64,000 bases of DNA. Origin: Vibrio sp. SCSIO 43136 (lineage in GTDB: Bacteria > Pseudomonadota > Gammaproteobacteria > Enterobacterales > Vibrionaceae). Of this stretch, positions 9,172 through 17,677 are shown piece by piece. The notes under the pieces are model-generated. The model was given only the letters and a program-made list of their open reading frames with translations. It was not told the DNA's origin and did no database searches. The DNA lies in contig NZ_CP071849.1 in NCBI RefSeq assembly GCF_023716565.1, forward strand, positions 1,240,001 to 1,304,000, in the 5' to 3' direction. Positions within the stretch are counted from its first letter, which is position 1. Every line of letters begins with the position of its first letter. The position numbers were made by a program, and so were the translations under genes.

Positions 9172-10557
9172 TTACTCAACCACAAAGGCTTTGCGATTTT
9201 GTGCTGGTAGCTTTGAGCAAGCAAAGGCAACAAACAGAATGAAGATAAAGGTCAACGCATTTGCCATAGGCTGCAAGTTAAAATCTACAGAAATATGGAT
9301 GAGCATACCAATAATTGCCATAGTACAGCCAAGAGCCAGCCCTTTCATGGTGCGACTATTTCGTTTCTTTTGTACTTTAAGGCTTGTAAACAGTGCATAG
9401 AGTACCATCATTCCTAACATCAGCGTGGCTGGAATACCTGCTTCCACTAAGAACTGAATGTAATCGTTATGGGCGTGGTCATAAAAGCCAATGTAAGCTT
9501 TACTGTAACCGGGAAATACTGTGTAGAACGACGCCAAGCCAGTGCCCGTCAGTGGATAATCTTTGATGATATCTAAACTCCAGATCACCACCTGATCTCG
9601 CGACTCGGCTTCGATTGAAGTTTCAACAAGACGCTGCTTAACTTTCTCTAGCCCAAATAGCGTTCCTACTACAAAGGTATCGATGGCAAGCACAGACAGC
9701 ACTAAAACGGTTAATGCCCTTGGTTTATCTTTGTAGATCACTAGTGCAAGCAAACCGCCAATGGTAGTTGCTGCAAAAAATGCTGTATTACCCATACGCG
9801 AGCGGGTCATGACCAACGCAATAACCATGATGATCAGCGCTAATCGCACCATCATCTTGGCACTAAGCATGCCTGATAACCAACGTTTGATACGAATAAA
9901 CCATGAACCCGATGGGCTAGTGTGTAGCTCAGTAACAATAAGTCCAAGCCCCATACATAAACACATCATCAAGTAGTTGGCTAAATGGTTCTTATAAACA
10001 AATGACCCTGTAGCGATATGTTTTTCAGGATAGCCAAAAACTAGGCTTTCTGTTGTTCCTAAAAGAACCATTACCGCAGCATAAAATGCTTGGAAACAAC
10101 CACTGATCACTAATGCCATAATCGCTATCTTTAAGCGGCGGCCACAATTGATTAGTAAAATTGCATTAAACAAAAACAACCAATAGCTGACACCTCGTAA
10201 AAGAGAGGTAAGCGTCATACCTCGGTCTAGCGAGACCGAGTAATCTGGTGCACCTACTAGGGTGTAGATTGATTCCGCTTTAGGTGACAACAGCGCAACC
10301 AGTGACTGGGGTAATACCGTGGTTTGCAATAATACCCAACACTGAAACAGCCCTAGCGGAACCAATAGAAATTTGAACTTCCAGACATGTTGCCAAGGAA
10401 GATTACGGCCATAACAAAACAGTAATCCGATGCTTTGTAGTGAGATCCAGATCTCTGCGATAGACCATGCCCAAGGACGGTTGCTACCTAAAGGAATAGG
10501 TAACCAAACCAGCAAGGCTAAAAAACTAAAAAATAAAATGCGCTCTAATCTTGGCAT
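9172..10557 (-). CDS. O-antigen ligase / polymerase family membrane protein
   Basis: 461-residue polytopic inner-membrane protein of the Wzy_C/WaaL family, with about 11-12 hydrophobic segments. The conserved periplasmic-loop motif is seen near residues 350-372 (GTGLASFYTVFPGYSK, then YDHAHNDYIQFLVEAG), as expected for enzymes that use undecaprenyl-linked glycans. This is the second family member in the operon (see 13158). One probably polymerises repeat units, while the other may join chains or attach them to an acceptor. Which is which cannot be told from sequence. A weak ribosome site precedes the ATG. Confidence 0.82.
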   Translation of the reverse strand: MPRLERILFFSFLALLVWLPIPLGSNRPWAWSIAEIWISLQSIGLLFCYGRNLPWQHVWKFKFLLVPLGLFQCWVLLQTTVLPQSLVALLSPKAESIYTLVGAPDYSVSLDRGMTLTSLLRGVSYWLFLFNAILLINCGRRLKIAIMALVISGCFQAFYAAVMVLLGTTESLVFGYPEKHIATGSFVYKNHLANYLMMCLCMGLGLIVTELHTSPSGSWFIRIKRWLSGMLSAKMMVRLALIIMVIALVMTRSRMGNTAFFAATTIGGLLALVIYKDKPRALTVLVLSVLAIDTFVVGTLFGLEKVKQRLVETSIEAESRDQVVIWSLDIIKDYPLTGTGLASFYTVFPGYSKAYIGFYDHAHNDYIQFLVEAGIPATLMLGMMVLYALFTSLKVQKKRNSRTMKGLALGCTMAIIGMLIHISVDFNLQPMANALTFIFILFVAFACSKLPAQNRKAFVVE

Positions 10558-10632
10558 GTGAACTCAAATGAAAAAGACGAAAAAGCCCACAGCCAGACAA
10601 ACGAATGGTGTGGGCCTTGATTTTAAGTGCGA

Positions 10633-11088
10633 TTAGTTAGGTGAAACTACGCCTGAACCGCCGCCGCCATTGCCGCCAACAGCAAGAGTTGCTGGAGGAG
10701 CAATGGCATTAGCAAGTGCATTGGCGTTACCCGCTGCAGTAGCATCAGAAACTAACGTAGGGTCAATGCCAGCCAACAATGCTGCTGTAGTGATGACTTC
10801 ATTACTGACTTCATACTTACGAGCAAGCTCAACAATCTGATCAAGAAGCTCAGGATTGGCTTCAATTGCAGATTGTACGATGGTTTGTGCATCTACCGAG
10901 CCATCAGCCAAAGCCGCTTCCACAAGATCTAGCATGTTCTCTTGATCAGCTTGTAACAGAGTTACAATTGAATCAGGGTTCTGATCGATCTGCTGAAGAA
11001 AGCCTTGTGCTTCCTGCTGTGTCAATGCGAAAGAGCTGGTACTAAAAAGTGCCAATACTAACGCAAATGAGGATGTCTTAATTTTCAT
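10633..11088 (-). CDS. Small secreted Gly-rich-tailed protein of the EPS operon
   Basis: 151-residue protein with a clear signal peptide (MKIKTSSFALVLALFSTSSFA), a central helical, acidic Ala/Leu/Ile-rich region (about 25-115) and a glycine-rich C-terminus (GGNGGGGSGVVSPN). Segments resembling QNPDSIVTLLQ and ANPELLDQIVEL suggest two diverged helical repeats. No enzyme motif is present. It sits between ugd and an O-antigen-ligase-family gene and has AAGGAT before the ATG, so a periplasmic or extracellular role with the polymer is plausible. I do not recognise a named family. Confidence 0.65.
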   Translation of the reverse strand: MKIKTSSFALVLALFSTSSFALTQQEAQGFLQQIDQNPDSIVTLLQADQENMLDLVEAALADGSVDAQTIVQSAIEANPELLDQIVELARKYEVSNEVITTAALLAGIDPTLVSDATAAGNANALANAIAPPATLAVGGNGGGGSGVVSPN

Positions 11089-11176
11089 TAATTCGATCCT
11101 TTTGGTTACTACTTATCCTTGATTGGTAACGAAATTACGGCACAAAGAATGATTTGTTTTCAAATTTGAAAACCAG

Positions 11177-11222
11177 TTTAACTCAATTAATGAGTTAAAT
11201 CATTTACGCCAGGAGGCGTAAA
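11177..11222. other. Two adjacent hairpins in EPS operon
   Basis: TTTAACTCA/TGAGTTAAA (11177-11199) and TTTACGCC/GGCGTAAA (11203-11222) lie in the gap after ugd. They lack a strong U-run, so attenuation or mRNA processing between ugd and the small secreted protein is more likely than full termination. Confidence 0.45.
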
Positions 11223-11259
11223 TTCTTAAAGGGGCCAAACTATTGACCCCTGCCATTAC

Positions 11260-12444
11260 TCAATCACAACCGAACAGATCACGAGTGTAAACCTTGCCAG
11301 CAACATCTTTAATCTCATCAACCATTCGGTTAGATACGATTACATCACAGCTTGCTTTAAACTCATCAAGATCAGTTATTACTTGTGAATGGAAGAACTC
11401 TTTTTCTTCTAGTACAGGTTCGTAAACGACTACCTCAATACCTTTCGCTTTAATGCGCTTCATGATGCCCTGAATACTTGAAGCCCTAAAGTTATCAGAG
11501 CCAGATTTCATGATTAAACGGTAGATACCTATACGTTTTGGATTTCGTTTTAAGATCGATTCAGCGACGAAATCTTTACGAGTAGTATTGGCATCTACAA
11601 TTGCACCGATAATACTATTAGGAACGTCTGCATAGTTTGCTCGTAGTTGCTTTGTATCTTTTGGTAGACAGTAACCACCATAACCAAAAGATGTGTTGTT
11701 GTAGTGAGAACCGATACGCGGATCTAACCCAACACCCTCAATGATTTGACGAGAGTCCAAACCATGAGTTTCGGCGTAGGAATCTAACTCATTAAAATAC
11801 GCAACTCGCATTGCTAAATACGTATTTGAAAAGAGCTTAACTGCTTCTGCTTCTGCTTCTGCTTCTGCTTCTGTTGAGTTAGTGAAAAGAACTTCGATAT
11901 CTTCTTTCTCTGCACCTTCAACCAACAGAGCGGCAAATACTTTTGCTCGTTCGCTTTGCTCACCAACTATGATTCTTGAAGGGTACAAGTTGTCGTAAAG
12001 AGCTTTTCCTTCCCGCAAAAACTCAGGGGAGAAAATCAAGTTTTCACAGCCCAATTCCTTTTTGATACGTTCTGTATATCCAACAGGTACGGTAGATTTA
12101 ATTACCATTACTGATTCAGGGTTGATTTCCATTACGTCTTTGATTACAGACTCGACTGAACTAGTGTTGAAGTAATTTGTTTCAGTATCATAATCTGTCG
12201 GTGTAGCAATAATTATATAAGCAGCATTAGCAAATGCTAGATTTTTATCCAACGTTGCGACTAGGTTGATGTCCTTATCAGAAAGAAAAAACTCAATTTC
12301 CTTATCTACAATAGGGGATATTCCAGCGTTAATTAAATCAACTCTATCATCGATAATATCTAAAGCAACCACCTCATGCTTTTGAGCCAGAAGCACTGCA
12401 TTTGATAAACCGACATAACCTGTACCAACTATAACTATTTTCAT
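11260..12444 (-). CDS. ugd: UDP-glucose 6-dehydrogenase
   Basis: Cytoplasmic NAD-dependent enzyme oxidising UDP-glucose to UDP-glucuronate for the polymer. The Rossmann motif GTGYVGLS lies at residues 7-14, and the catalytic cysteine lies in [15 protein letters not shown] at about 256. The family segment normally reads TEAEAxKLFxNTYLA. Here it reads [22 protein letters not shown] (written in two parts: [12 protein letters not shown] at about 189-200, then [10 protein letters not shown]), i.e. three extra Glu-Ala pairs caused by a 6-base tandem repeat. The expansion is directly before the conserved Lys of this segment, so activity may be altered. The frame is kept. A weak ribosome site precedes the ATG. 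Confidence 0.93.
   Translation of the reverse strand: MKIVIVGTGYVGLSNAVLLAQKHEVVALDIIDDRVDLINAGISPIVDKEIEFFLSDKDINLVATLDKNLAFANAAYIIIATPTDYDTETNYFNTSSVESVIKDVMEINPESVMVIKSTVPVGYTERIKKELGCENLIFSPEFLREGKALYDNLYPSRIIVGEQSERAKVFAALLVEGAEKEDIEVLFTNSTEAEAEAEAEAVKLFSNTYLAMRVAYFNELDSYAETHGLDSRQIIEGVGLDPRIGSHYNNTSFGYGGYCLPKDTKQLRANYADVPNSIIGAIVDANTTRKDFVAESILKRNPKRIGIYRLIMKSGSDNFRASSIQGIMKRIKAKGIEVVVYEPVLEEKEFFHSQVITDLDEFKASCDVIVSNRMVDEIKDVAGKVYTRDLFGCD
11841..11873. repeat. Hexanucleotide tandem repeat inside ugd
   Basis: Alternating CTG and CTT trinucleotides (about 5.5 copies of CTGCTT), encoding (Glu-Ala)5 in ugd. Family members as I know them have two Glu-Ala pairs, so this is an 18-base in-frame expansion by slippage. 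Confidence 0.85.
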
Positions 12445-12487
12445 TTTATTCTAACAATACTAAATTAACAAAACTCGCAATAATAAA

Positions 12488-13144
12488 CTAAATAAACTTG
12501 CAATTAGGAAGGTATACTTCATTAAATTTCAATAGGTTGCACATCCTAGCACTACCAATAGAGAGCCCAATCGTGTGGTTAATCATTAGGCGTATATTGT
12601 AGTTCTGAACAGAACTCAAAAACTGCAATATCAAATTGATCTTCTCTTCTTTATCAAGCATATCCCATTTATCAAAGCGCATATTAAAGTCAAATGCTAC
12701 GACTTTAGGAGTTGAATTTCCAAACATCTTAGCATAATTGAGGTGTTGTATTTTTGATGTATTTTCGGTTGTAGCGTGTGCTATTAATAGATGGGTGTTA
12801 TACCATGTTGGCCGCACATTCCTGCTACGAAAAAGAATGTATTTCAGTTCTTCTTGGCTAAATAAAGAGTATCTCACATGACTCTGTAAAACGTATAGAG
12901 AATTAGCAGTGTTGGAAGAGTAATTATCAAGGCCAACAATATCCTCAACTATATCATTGATCATACGATAATCTTCCGACTTAGGTTCATAAGTTTGTTT
13001 TGCTAAACTACCCACTACTTTTCCCAAAGCCTCTTCGTACAAACTAGTTCTGAGTTGAAAAGAGGAAAGCAGCAAAAGTAGAAAACAGATCAACACGTGT
13101 GCAATCCAAAGTAAACTTCTGTTACAAAATATAATCAACATCAT
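12488..13144 (-). CDS. Unknown protein with N-terminal membrane anchor (EPS operon)
   Basis: 218 residues: one N-terminal membrane helix (about 8-28), then a soluble, mostly helical domain that would face the periplasm. No catalytic motif is recognised. An analogous position between the export genes and the polymerase is held by the poorly characterised VpsP-type protein in V. cholerae, but homology is only a suggestion. TAGGAG lies immediately before two tandem ATGs (13144 and 13141). It is followed closely by ugd and preceded by the polymerase, so it is cotranscribed. The low GC is shared with the core of the cluster. Confidence 0.6.
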   Translation of the reverse strand: MMLIIFCNRSLLWIAHVLICFLLLLLSSFQLRTSLYEEALGKVVGSLAKQTYEPKSEDYRMINDIVEDIVGLDNYSSNTANSLYVLQSHVRYSLFSQEELKYILFRSRNVRPTWYNTHLLIAHATTENTSKIQHLNYAKMFGNSTPKVVAFDFNMRFDKWDMLDKEEKINLILQFLSSVQNYNIRLMINHTIGLSIGSARMCNLLKFNEVYLPNCKFI

Positions 13145-13157
13145 CTCCTAAAAACAT

Positions 13158-14342
13158 CTAAAGCAGTACCTTCTTTGACTTTTTCACCATACACATAAGT
13201 ATAAATGGAATTATCGAATAACCAGCAATGCCATTTAAAAAAGATGATTCTAAAAGTGATGTAACAAGCACGTAAACAGATAACCCCACTGCTAATCTAT
13301 CATTATCAACCACAAAGAAATTGTAGAGCACTATTAAAATACTCAACCCCCCTCCAATAACACCCATGCTAAATGTAGCTTGCAATACTAAGTTGTGGGC
13401 ATGTGCTGGAGTATAACCAATTATATAACTTAACTCTGGCAGTGCAATTGACGTAACACCAATACCGTAACCCACCAATGGATTATCTATAATTTTACTT
13501 ATAACAGCGGGCCATATATGTGTCCTTCCAGTAAATGTCAATACTTCGTTCGGGTCTCCATGTCTAGAAATAGCTCTCAATAATGTATCAGGTTCTAAAC
13601 AGAGAAAAACCACGACCATAGAAATCACATATAATATCAGGCTAATTATTACTGCTTTATATTTAGTATTAGGAGCAATGAAGAAGATTGCTATCAATAG
13701 TGAGACTAAGGCAGTTTTACTATCACTTTTTAGGAGACAGAAAGAAGATATAGTGACCATTATTAATAGCCACTTATTTTCCAAAATTCCAACCTGTCGA
13801 GAGTAGTATAATAGAATCAAATATACTGCGCTGAACCCCCCCATAGCATTAGATGTAGAAAAAACCCCACTCATCCTCGGACTAACATATAACATACCGC
13901 TGAGCCAGTATATATGCCTACCAAGGGTTGGAATTAAATAGTAATAAACAATTGAGCAGATGGTACAGAATGCAAATGAATACAACACTACTTTGAGCAT
14001 GCCAAATGTTCCGAGCCTAGTATCTAGTGATTTTAGCATTAAATAAAAAGCTATGTAGGATAACAGATTGATAAAACTTCGAGCCGGGGCTATAGAGAAA
14101 GGTAACAATAAAAAACCCAAAACAAAGAACAAAACTAATAGTTTTTCATGTCTATTTAATTCAATAGCATTCCTACTAAACACATAAAATGCGAATAAAA
14201 AACTCCCACCCCAAGACATCAACCTAAATAAAATTTGAAAATCTACTGTTTCACTTCCATATTCTCTGATTCTAAAAACGAAAATAGAAAACACAGTAAA
14301 CAACAAATAAATCGAGTAGTCTAATTTACTGAAACTGTTCAT
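13158..14342 (-). CDS. Wzy-like polysaccharide polymerase
   Basis: 394-residue membrane protein with about 10-12 hydrophobic segments and the Wzy_C/O-antigen-ligase loop (GRTHIWPAVISKIIDNPLVG followed by YTPAHAHNLVLQATFSMG at about residues 265-325). It is expected to polymerise undecaprenyl-pyrophosphate-linked repeat units on the periplasmic face. It overlaps the preceding membrane-protein gene by 17 bases, which points to translational coupling with the likely flippase. Strongly AT-rich. Best candidate for the repeat-unit polymerase because it lies within the variable core. Confidence 0.78.
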   Translation of the reverse strand: MNSFSKLDYSIYLLFTVFSIFVFRIREYGSETVDFQILFRLMSWGGSFLFAFYVFSRNAIELNRHEKLLVLFFVLGFLLLPFSIAPARSFINLLSYIAFYLMLKSLDTRLGTFGMLKVVLYSFAFCTICSIVYYYLIPTLGRHIYWLSGMLYVSPRMSGVFSTSNAMGGFSAVYLILLYYSRQVGILENKWLLIMVTISSFCLLKSDSKTALVSLLIAIFFIAPNTKYKAVIISLILYVISMVVVFLCLEPDTLLRAISRHGDPNEVLTFTGRTHIWPAVISKIIDNPLVGYGIGVTSIALPELSYIIGYTPAHAHNLVLQATFSMGVIGGGLSILIVLYNFFVVDNDRLAVGLSVYVLVTSLLESSFLNGIAGYSIIPFILMCMVKKSKKVLL

Positions 14343-15483
14343 TTACTATTCTAGCTTGCTGAAAAGTGAGACTTACTGCAACTACAACCCAGCTTATCAA
14401 AACAACTATTGATGGATTAATCATTATAAAACTGTCACCAATAAACACTAAAGAGAAACTAACAAGCAAACTAAGAGTCCCTAAAAAATAAGATCTATTA
14501 ATTAGATTCAAACTACCTAGTTTAAGTAAAACCAACTCTCGAGATCGACAAACCGACAACATAATAAATACCCCTCCCCAAACAGCAAGAGTCAACTTAG
14601 TTGGAATCTCACTAGGTAAATAGAAAACGCCCATAATTAATGACCCAAACCAAAAACAAGTAGTAGTTAATAATAAAGATATAAGTAAATACCTAAAACC
14701 AACTAACTTATAGGAATTTTTTAGTTTACATAGACTAAGATCACGCTGATCAACCAATTCCAGCGACTTAATTATTATCTGAGTAGGCTGATATATAGAT
14801 CTTGCAACAAACATCGAGCTAACTATAGATGATGAATAAAGATAAGGCGAAATAAGAAAAGGAACATGGACAATAAAAAGTTGGGAGGTAGACTGGTATA
14901 TCCTATGAACAACTGCTATTTTATCAGTAAAAAAGGTTTCTAAAACGTTCCTAAAACTATAAACACTACAGTACTTACACATAACAATAACATCGATAGT
15001 GATGCATAACATTAATACGAAAAATAAATTATCGAAAGAAAACGCGCTAAATAAAATCAACAAAAACGTAAAGAATAGAACCGTAAAACTTGAAATATTA
15101 ATTGTTGACTTATTACTTATAACAGGAGAAATATACTTAAGGTTTTCATGCAAGAAAATATACAAAAAAACTAACATATATGTCACGAAACTATATGTCT
15201 CACATAAAACAATAATCAATAAACCGATAACAATGGCAACAGAGGAAATATACAAAGACACAGTGCTTAATATATCACTAGATACACTTATAATTGTCTG
15301 GTTATTTATGGGTATTAAAAAAACACACCTATATAGAGAAAGAAAAATCAATGTAACCGTCATAGATATACCGTAATACACAACATAATCCTGACCAAGA
15401 TACTTTAAGGATGCAAAAGTAACTAAAAAATTAAATATAGACAATACTGTAGAGTCCAATGCTTGCAATATTTTCTCTTTCAC
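14326..15483 (-). CDS. Polytopic membrane protein, probable Wzx-type flippase
   Basis: 385 residues with about 11 hydrophobic helices and little else. It begins MKEKILQALDSTVLSIFNFL, typical of the first helix of polysaccharide flippases. Sequence motifs in Wzx proteins are weak, so the call rests on size, topology and position between the polymerase and glycosyltransferase genes. No other flippase candidate is in the operon. It overlaps both neighbours (4 and 17 bases). AT content is the highest in the cluster, with many rare AT-rich codons. Confidence 0.6.
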   Translation of the reverse strand: MKEKILQALDSTVLSIFNFLVTFASLKYLGQDYVVYYGISMTVTLIFLSLYRCVFLIPINNQTIISVSSDILSTVSLYISSVAIVIGLLIIVLCETYSFVTYMLVFLYIFLHENLKYISPVISNKSTINISSFTVLFFTFLLILFSAFSFDNLFFVLMLCITIDVIVMCKYCSVYSFRNVLETFFTDKIAVVHRIYQSTSQLFIVHVPFLISPYLYSSSIVSSMFVARSIYQPTQIIIKSLELVDQRDLSLCKLKNSYKLVGFRYLLISLLLTTTCFWFGSLIMGVFYLPSEIPTKLTLAVWGGVFIMLSVCRSRELVLLKLGSLNLINRSYFLGTLSLLVSFSLVFIGDSFIMINPSIVVLISWVVVAVSLTFQQARIVNEQFQ

Positions 15484-15974
15484 GATGCGACTCTACTCAC
15501 CATATATTTGACAAGGCCGTCACTCTTCGGTGAATATAAAGCACTCATTTTAAGTGGTTCATTCGCTATTTTTCTTACTGCTTCTATTATATCTACTGTA
15601 TCTGAACAAACTCTAAGTAAGTCATTTTTATTATCTCTATTTCCAAACAACTTTACAGTATCTATTTGATGATCATTCCTGTGTTCATTAAACTTACTAA
15701 GTCTTGGAAGAACTATAAGTGGTTTATTATAATCCATACTACTAATTATGGTCCCCATTCCAGCGTGAGATATTAATATATCTGAATTGTTTACCAGCTC
15801 TTTGTACTTTTTATCATCAAGAAAATCGACATAATTGATATTTTTAGGCTTATAATTGCCATTTCCTATCTGGGCAAAAACTTCAAATTTTTTCAAGTAT
15901 TCATTGTTATCTAAGAAATGTATTAGCCTATCAAATGGAAGTTGTGCTCCGACTGTTACAAATATCTTTTTCAT
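15480..15974 (-). CDS. Glycosyltransferase catalytic subunit, Alg13/PssE-like
   Basis: 164-residue GT-B half corresponding to the C-terminal domain of GT28 enzymes. It begins [20 protein letters not shown], has the sugar-nucleotide-binding stretch NSDILISHAGMGTIISSMDY (about 85-105), and ends in a helical tail. In Alg13/Alg14 and PssE/PssD pairs this half binds the donor and works only with the membrane half, which is the next gene upstream here (15971). Their 4-base overlap fits an obligate heterodimer. Donor unknown; UDP-glucuronate or UDP-hexose is possible given ugd. Confidence 0.8.
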   Translation of the reverse strand: MKKIFVTVGAQLPFDRLIHFLDNNEYLKKFEVFAQIGNGNYKPKNINYVDFLDDKKYKELVNNSDILISHAGMGTIISSMDYNKPLIVLPRLSKFNEHRNDHQIDTVKLFGNRDNKNDLLRVCSDTVDIIEAVRKIANEPLKMSALYSPKSDGLVKYMVSRVAS

Positions 15975-16426
15975 ATTACATTCCCGTAATAACTAACATG
16001 TTTTTCTTCTAAATGTTCCCACTGTGTAATAGTTTCACCTGCTATATGCTTTGCAATACGGCCAGACAGCGACAACTTTTGAGTATTTGCGATACTATCA
16101 ATCCATATAGTGTCTAGTCTAAAAACACGTCCTAAAATAAGACCTAATAAACCTGGTAAAGCCCCAGTTGTAACAATTAAATCTGGGTTGGTTTTGGATA
16201 TCACTTTATATAACTGATAAACCACCTTAAAAGTTCGAATTAAAGAGTCTCGAGAGATATCATCTATTAAAAACTCATTATCATTGTTAACAATATCAGA
16301 GCTTCCAACACGAGTTCTTACGTGAAAGTGTTTTACATCAACATGTTTAATTTTATTAAACAGGCGACATAACTGCACGTTATGCCCCCCACTAGAAGCT
16401 ATTGTTAATACCTTTCTCTTCTTCAT
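15971..16426 (-). CDS. Glycosyltransferase membrane-anchoring subunit, Alg14/PssD-like
   Basis: 151-residue partner of the Alg13/PssE-like gene at 15480. It starts [20 protein letters not shown], the characteristic Rossmann start of this family (SGGH), and has a hydrophobic segment [20 protein letters not shown] (about 84-103) that would associate with the membrane and acceptor lipid. The pair should add a sugar early in repeat-unit assembly. Its start lies 35 bases inside the acetyltransferase gene, so the three genes are tightly coupled. Confidence 0.8.
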   Translation of the reverse strand: MKKRKVLTIASSGGHNVQLCRLFNKIKHVDVKHFHVRTRVGSSDIVNNDNEFLIDDISRDSLIRTFKVVYQLYKVISKTNPDLIVTTGALPGLLGLILGRVFRLDTIWIDSIANTQKLSLSGRIAKHIAGETITQWEHLEEKHVSYYGNVI

Positions 16427-16841
16427 GTATAATACCTAGATATTTAGTGTGGATACCAAATTTGATTATTTTAGCAGGGTTCCCAGCAACCATAGAGTTA
16501 GAGGGTACTGATTTAGTTACAACTGAACCAGCTGCGACAATACACTCATCGCCAATAGTAACACCGGGCATAATTAAGGAATTACAACCAACAAAGCATT
16601 TATTGCCGATTTTAGTTGATGTGTGTAAATTTCTACACATATCATGAGTTAATATTGTTGCATTAAAAGCAACATATGAACCAGCCCCTATTGTTATTCC
16701 CTTAGGGTTAGTTTTATCCAAATTTGCCTTTAGAGATATTCTCGCTGTATGATGAATGTTCATTTTAAAAAACATTCTGTAATATTGTGTAAAACAACCA
16801 AGAATAAATTGCCTAACATGTACATGTAAAAATCTCTTCAT
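16392..16841 (-). CDS. Left-handed beta-helix O-acetyltransferase
   Basis: 149-residue hexapeptide-repeat acyltransferase (LbetaH, maltose/galactoside acetyltransferase class). Repeats run from about 45 to 130 ([52 protein letters not shown]) and close with [10 protein letters not shown] histidine in the LTHD segment is the likely catalytic residue. It probably decorates a sugar of the repeat unit with acetyl from acetyl-CoA. It overlaps the upstream glycosyltransferase by 4 bases and the downstream Alg14-like gene by 35. Confidence 0.82.
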   Translation of the reverse strand: MKRFLHVHVRQFILGCFTQYYRMFFKMNIHHTARISLKANLDKTNPKGITIGAGSYVAFNATILTHDMCRNLHTSTKIGNKCFVGCNSLIMPGVTIGDECIVAAGSVVTKSVPSNSMVAGNPAKIIKFGIHTKYLGIIHEEEKGINNSF

Positions 16842-17677
16842 CGCCTAGTTTCATCCCTTTCCCATTTATGCGTGCTATTTGTTTTATAAAGCATTTTCGC
16901 TCTAAATTTACAGAGGCATGAAACGCATATGTATATAATCCCACTGATATAAGATTCACTTTTAATCATTAAGTTAATCAATGTTCCAGGGGTATTAGTA
17001 TCACCAGAAATATTAGCAATTGACTTATTTATTTGATAATTACCTAGTTTACTTCTTGTTTTTATTTTCACCAATGAAGATGTATCTTTAGGTGCAAATA
17101 CTACACTAGTTGCATTAGGAACCAACTTTAACCTATCTTTTCCTAAGATAGATTTTACATAGCCATCATCTCCTATTAGCAAAGGAAGGGGAAAACACTT
17201 TGTCATTGCAGTTTTAGACAGTAAGTAACAACCACTTCCAACCATGCCATTACTAAACTCAGGCGTCTTTTCTAGGAATTTATAATATTCCCGCACAATA
17301 ACACTAGAATCAACCGTTTTAGTCTCTGGTTTTAATGAAGCATAAACATACTCAGTGTTATCAATAAACTTAAGAATATTAATAATTGAATTTTCACTAA
17401 TTATCACATCAGCATCCTGGACCAACAAATGGTCGTATTTGATGTAACGCAGAGCTTCGTTAATTGCGTTAGATTTATTCCCTAATTCTAGTGATACTAC
17501 TTCAATAACATCACTAATATTCTTTGCCACTTTAGCTGTATTATCACTACAACCATTAGGAACTACAATTATCTGAATATCATCAAGAAGTTCTAGATAT
17601 TCATTCAGTACCTTTTTGATGTTTTTCTCCTCATTATATGCAGGGATAATTACGGATAACATATCAACTTTTCCCAA
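16838..17677 (-). CDS. Family 2 glycosyltransferase
   Basis: 279-residue GT-A enzyme with the typical start ([18 protein letters not shown]), [16 protein letters not shown] and the metal-binding DxD-like QDADV (about residue 92). A second acidic segment IGDDG (about 168) matches the acceptor-site region. It transfers a sugar from a nucleotide donor onto the lipid-linked repeat unit at the cytoplasmic face. A hydrophobic stretch near the C-terminus may touch the membrane. It overlaps the end of the autokinase gene by 14 bases. The donor cannot be predicted. Confidence 0.85.
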   Translation of the reverse strand: MGKVDMLSVIIPAYNEEKNIKKVLNEYLELLDDIQIIVVPNGCSDNTAKVAKNISDVIEVVSLELGNKSNAINEALRYIKYDHLLVQDADVIISENSIINILKFIDNTEYVYASLKPETKTVDSSVIVREYYKFLEKTPEFSNGMVGSGCYLLSKTAMTKCFPLPLLIGDDGYVKSILGKDRLKLVPNATSVVFAPKDTSSLVKIKTRSKLGNYQINKSIANISGDTNTPGTLINLMIKSESYISGIIYICVSCLCKFRAKMLYKTNSTHKWERDETRR

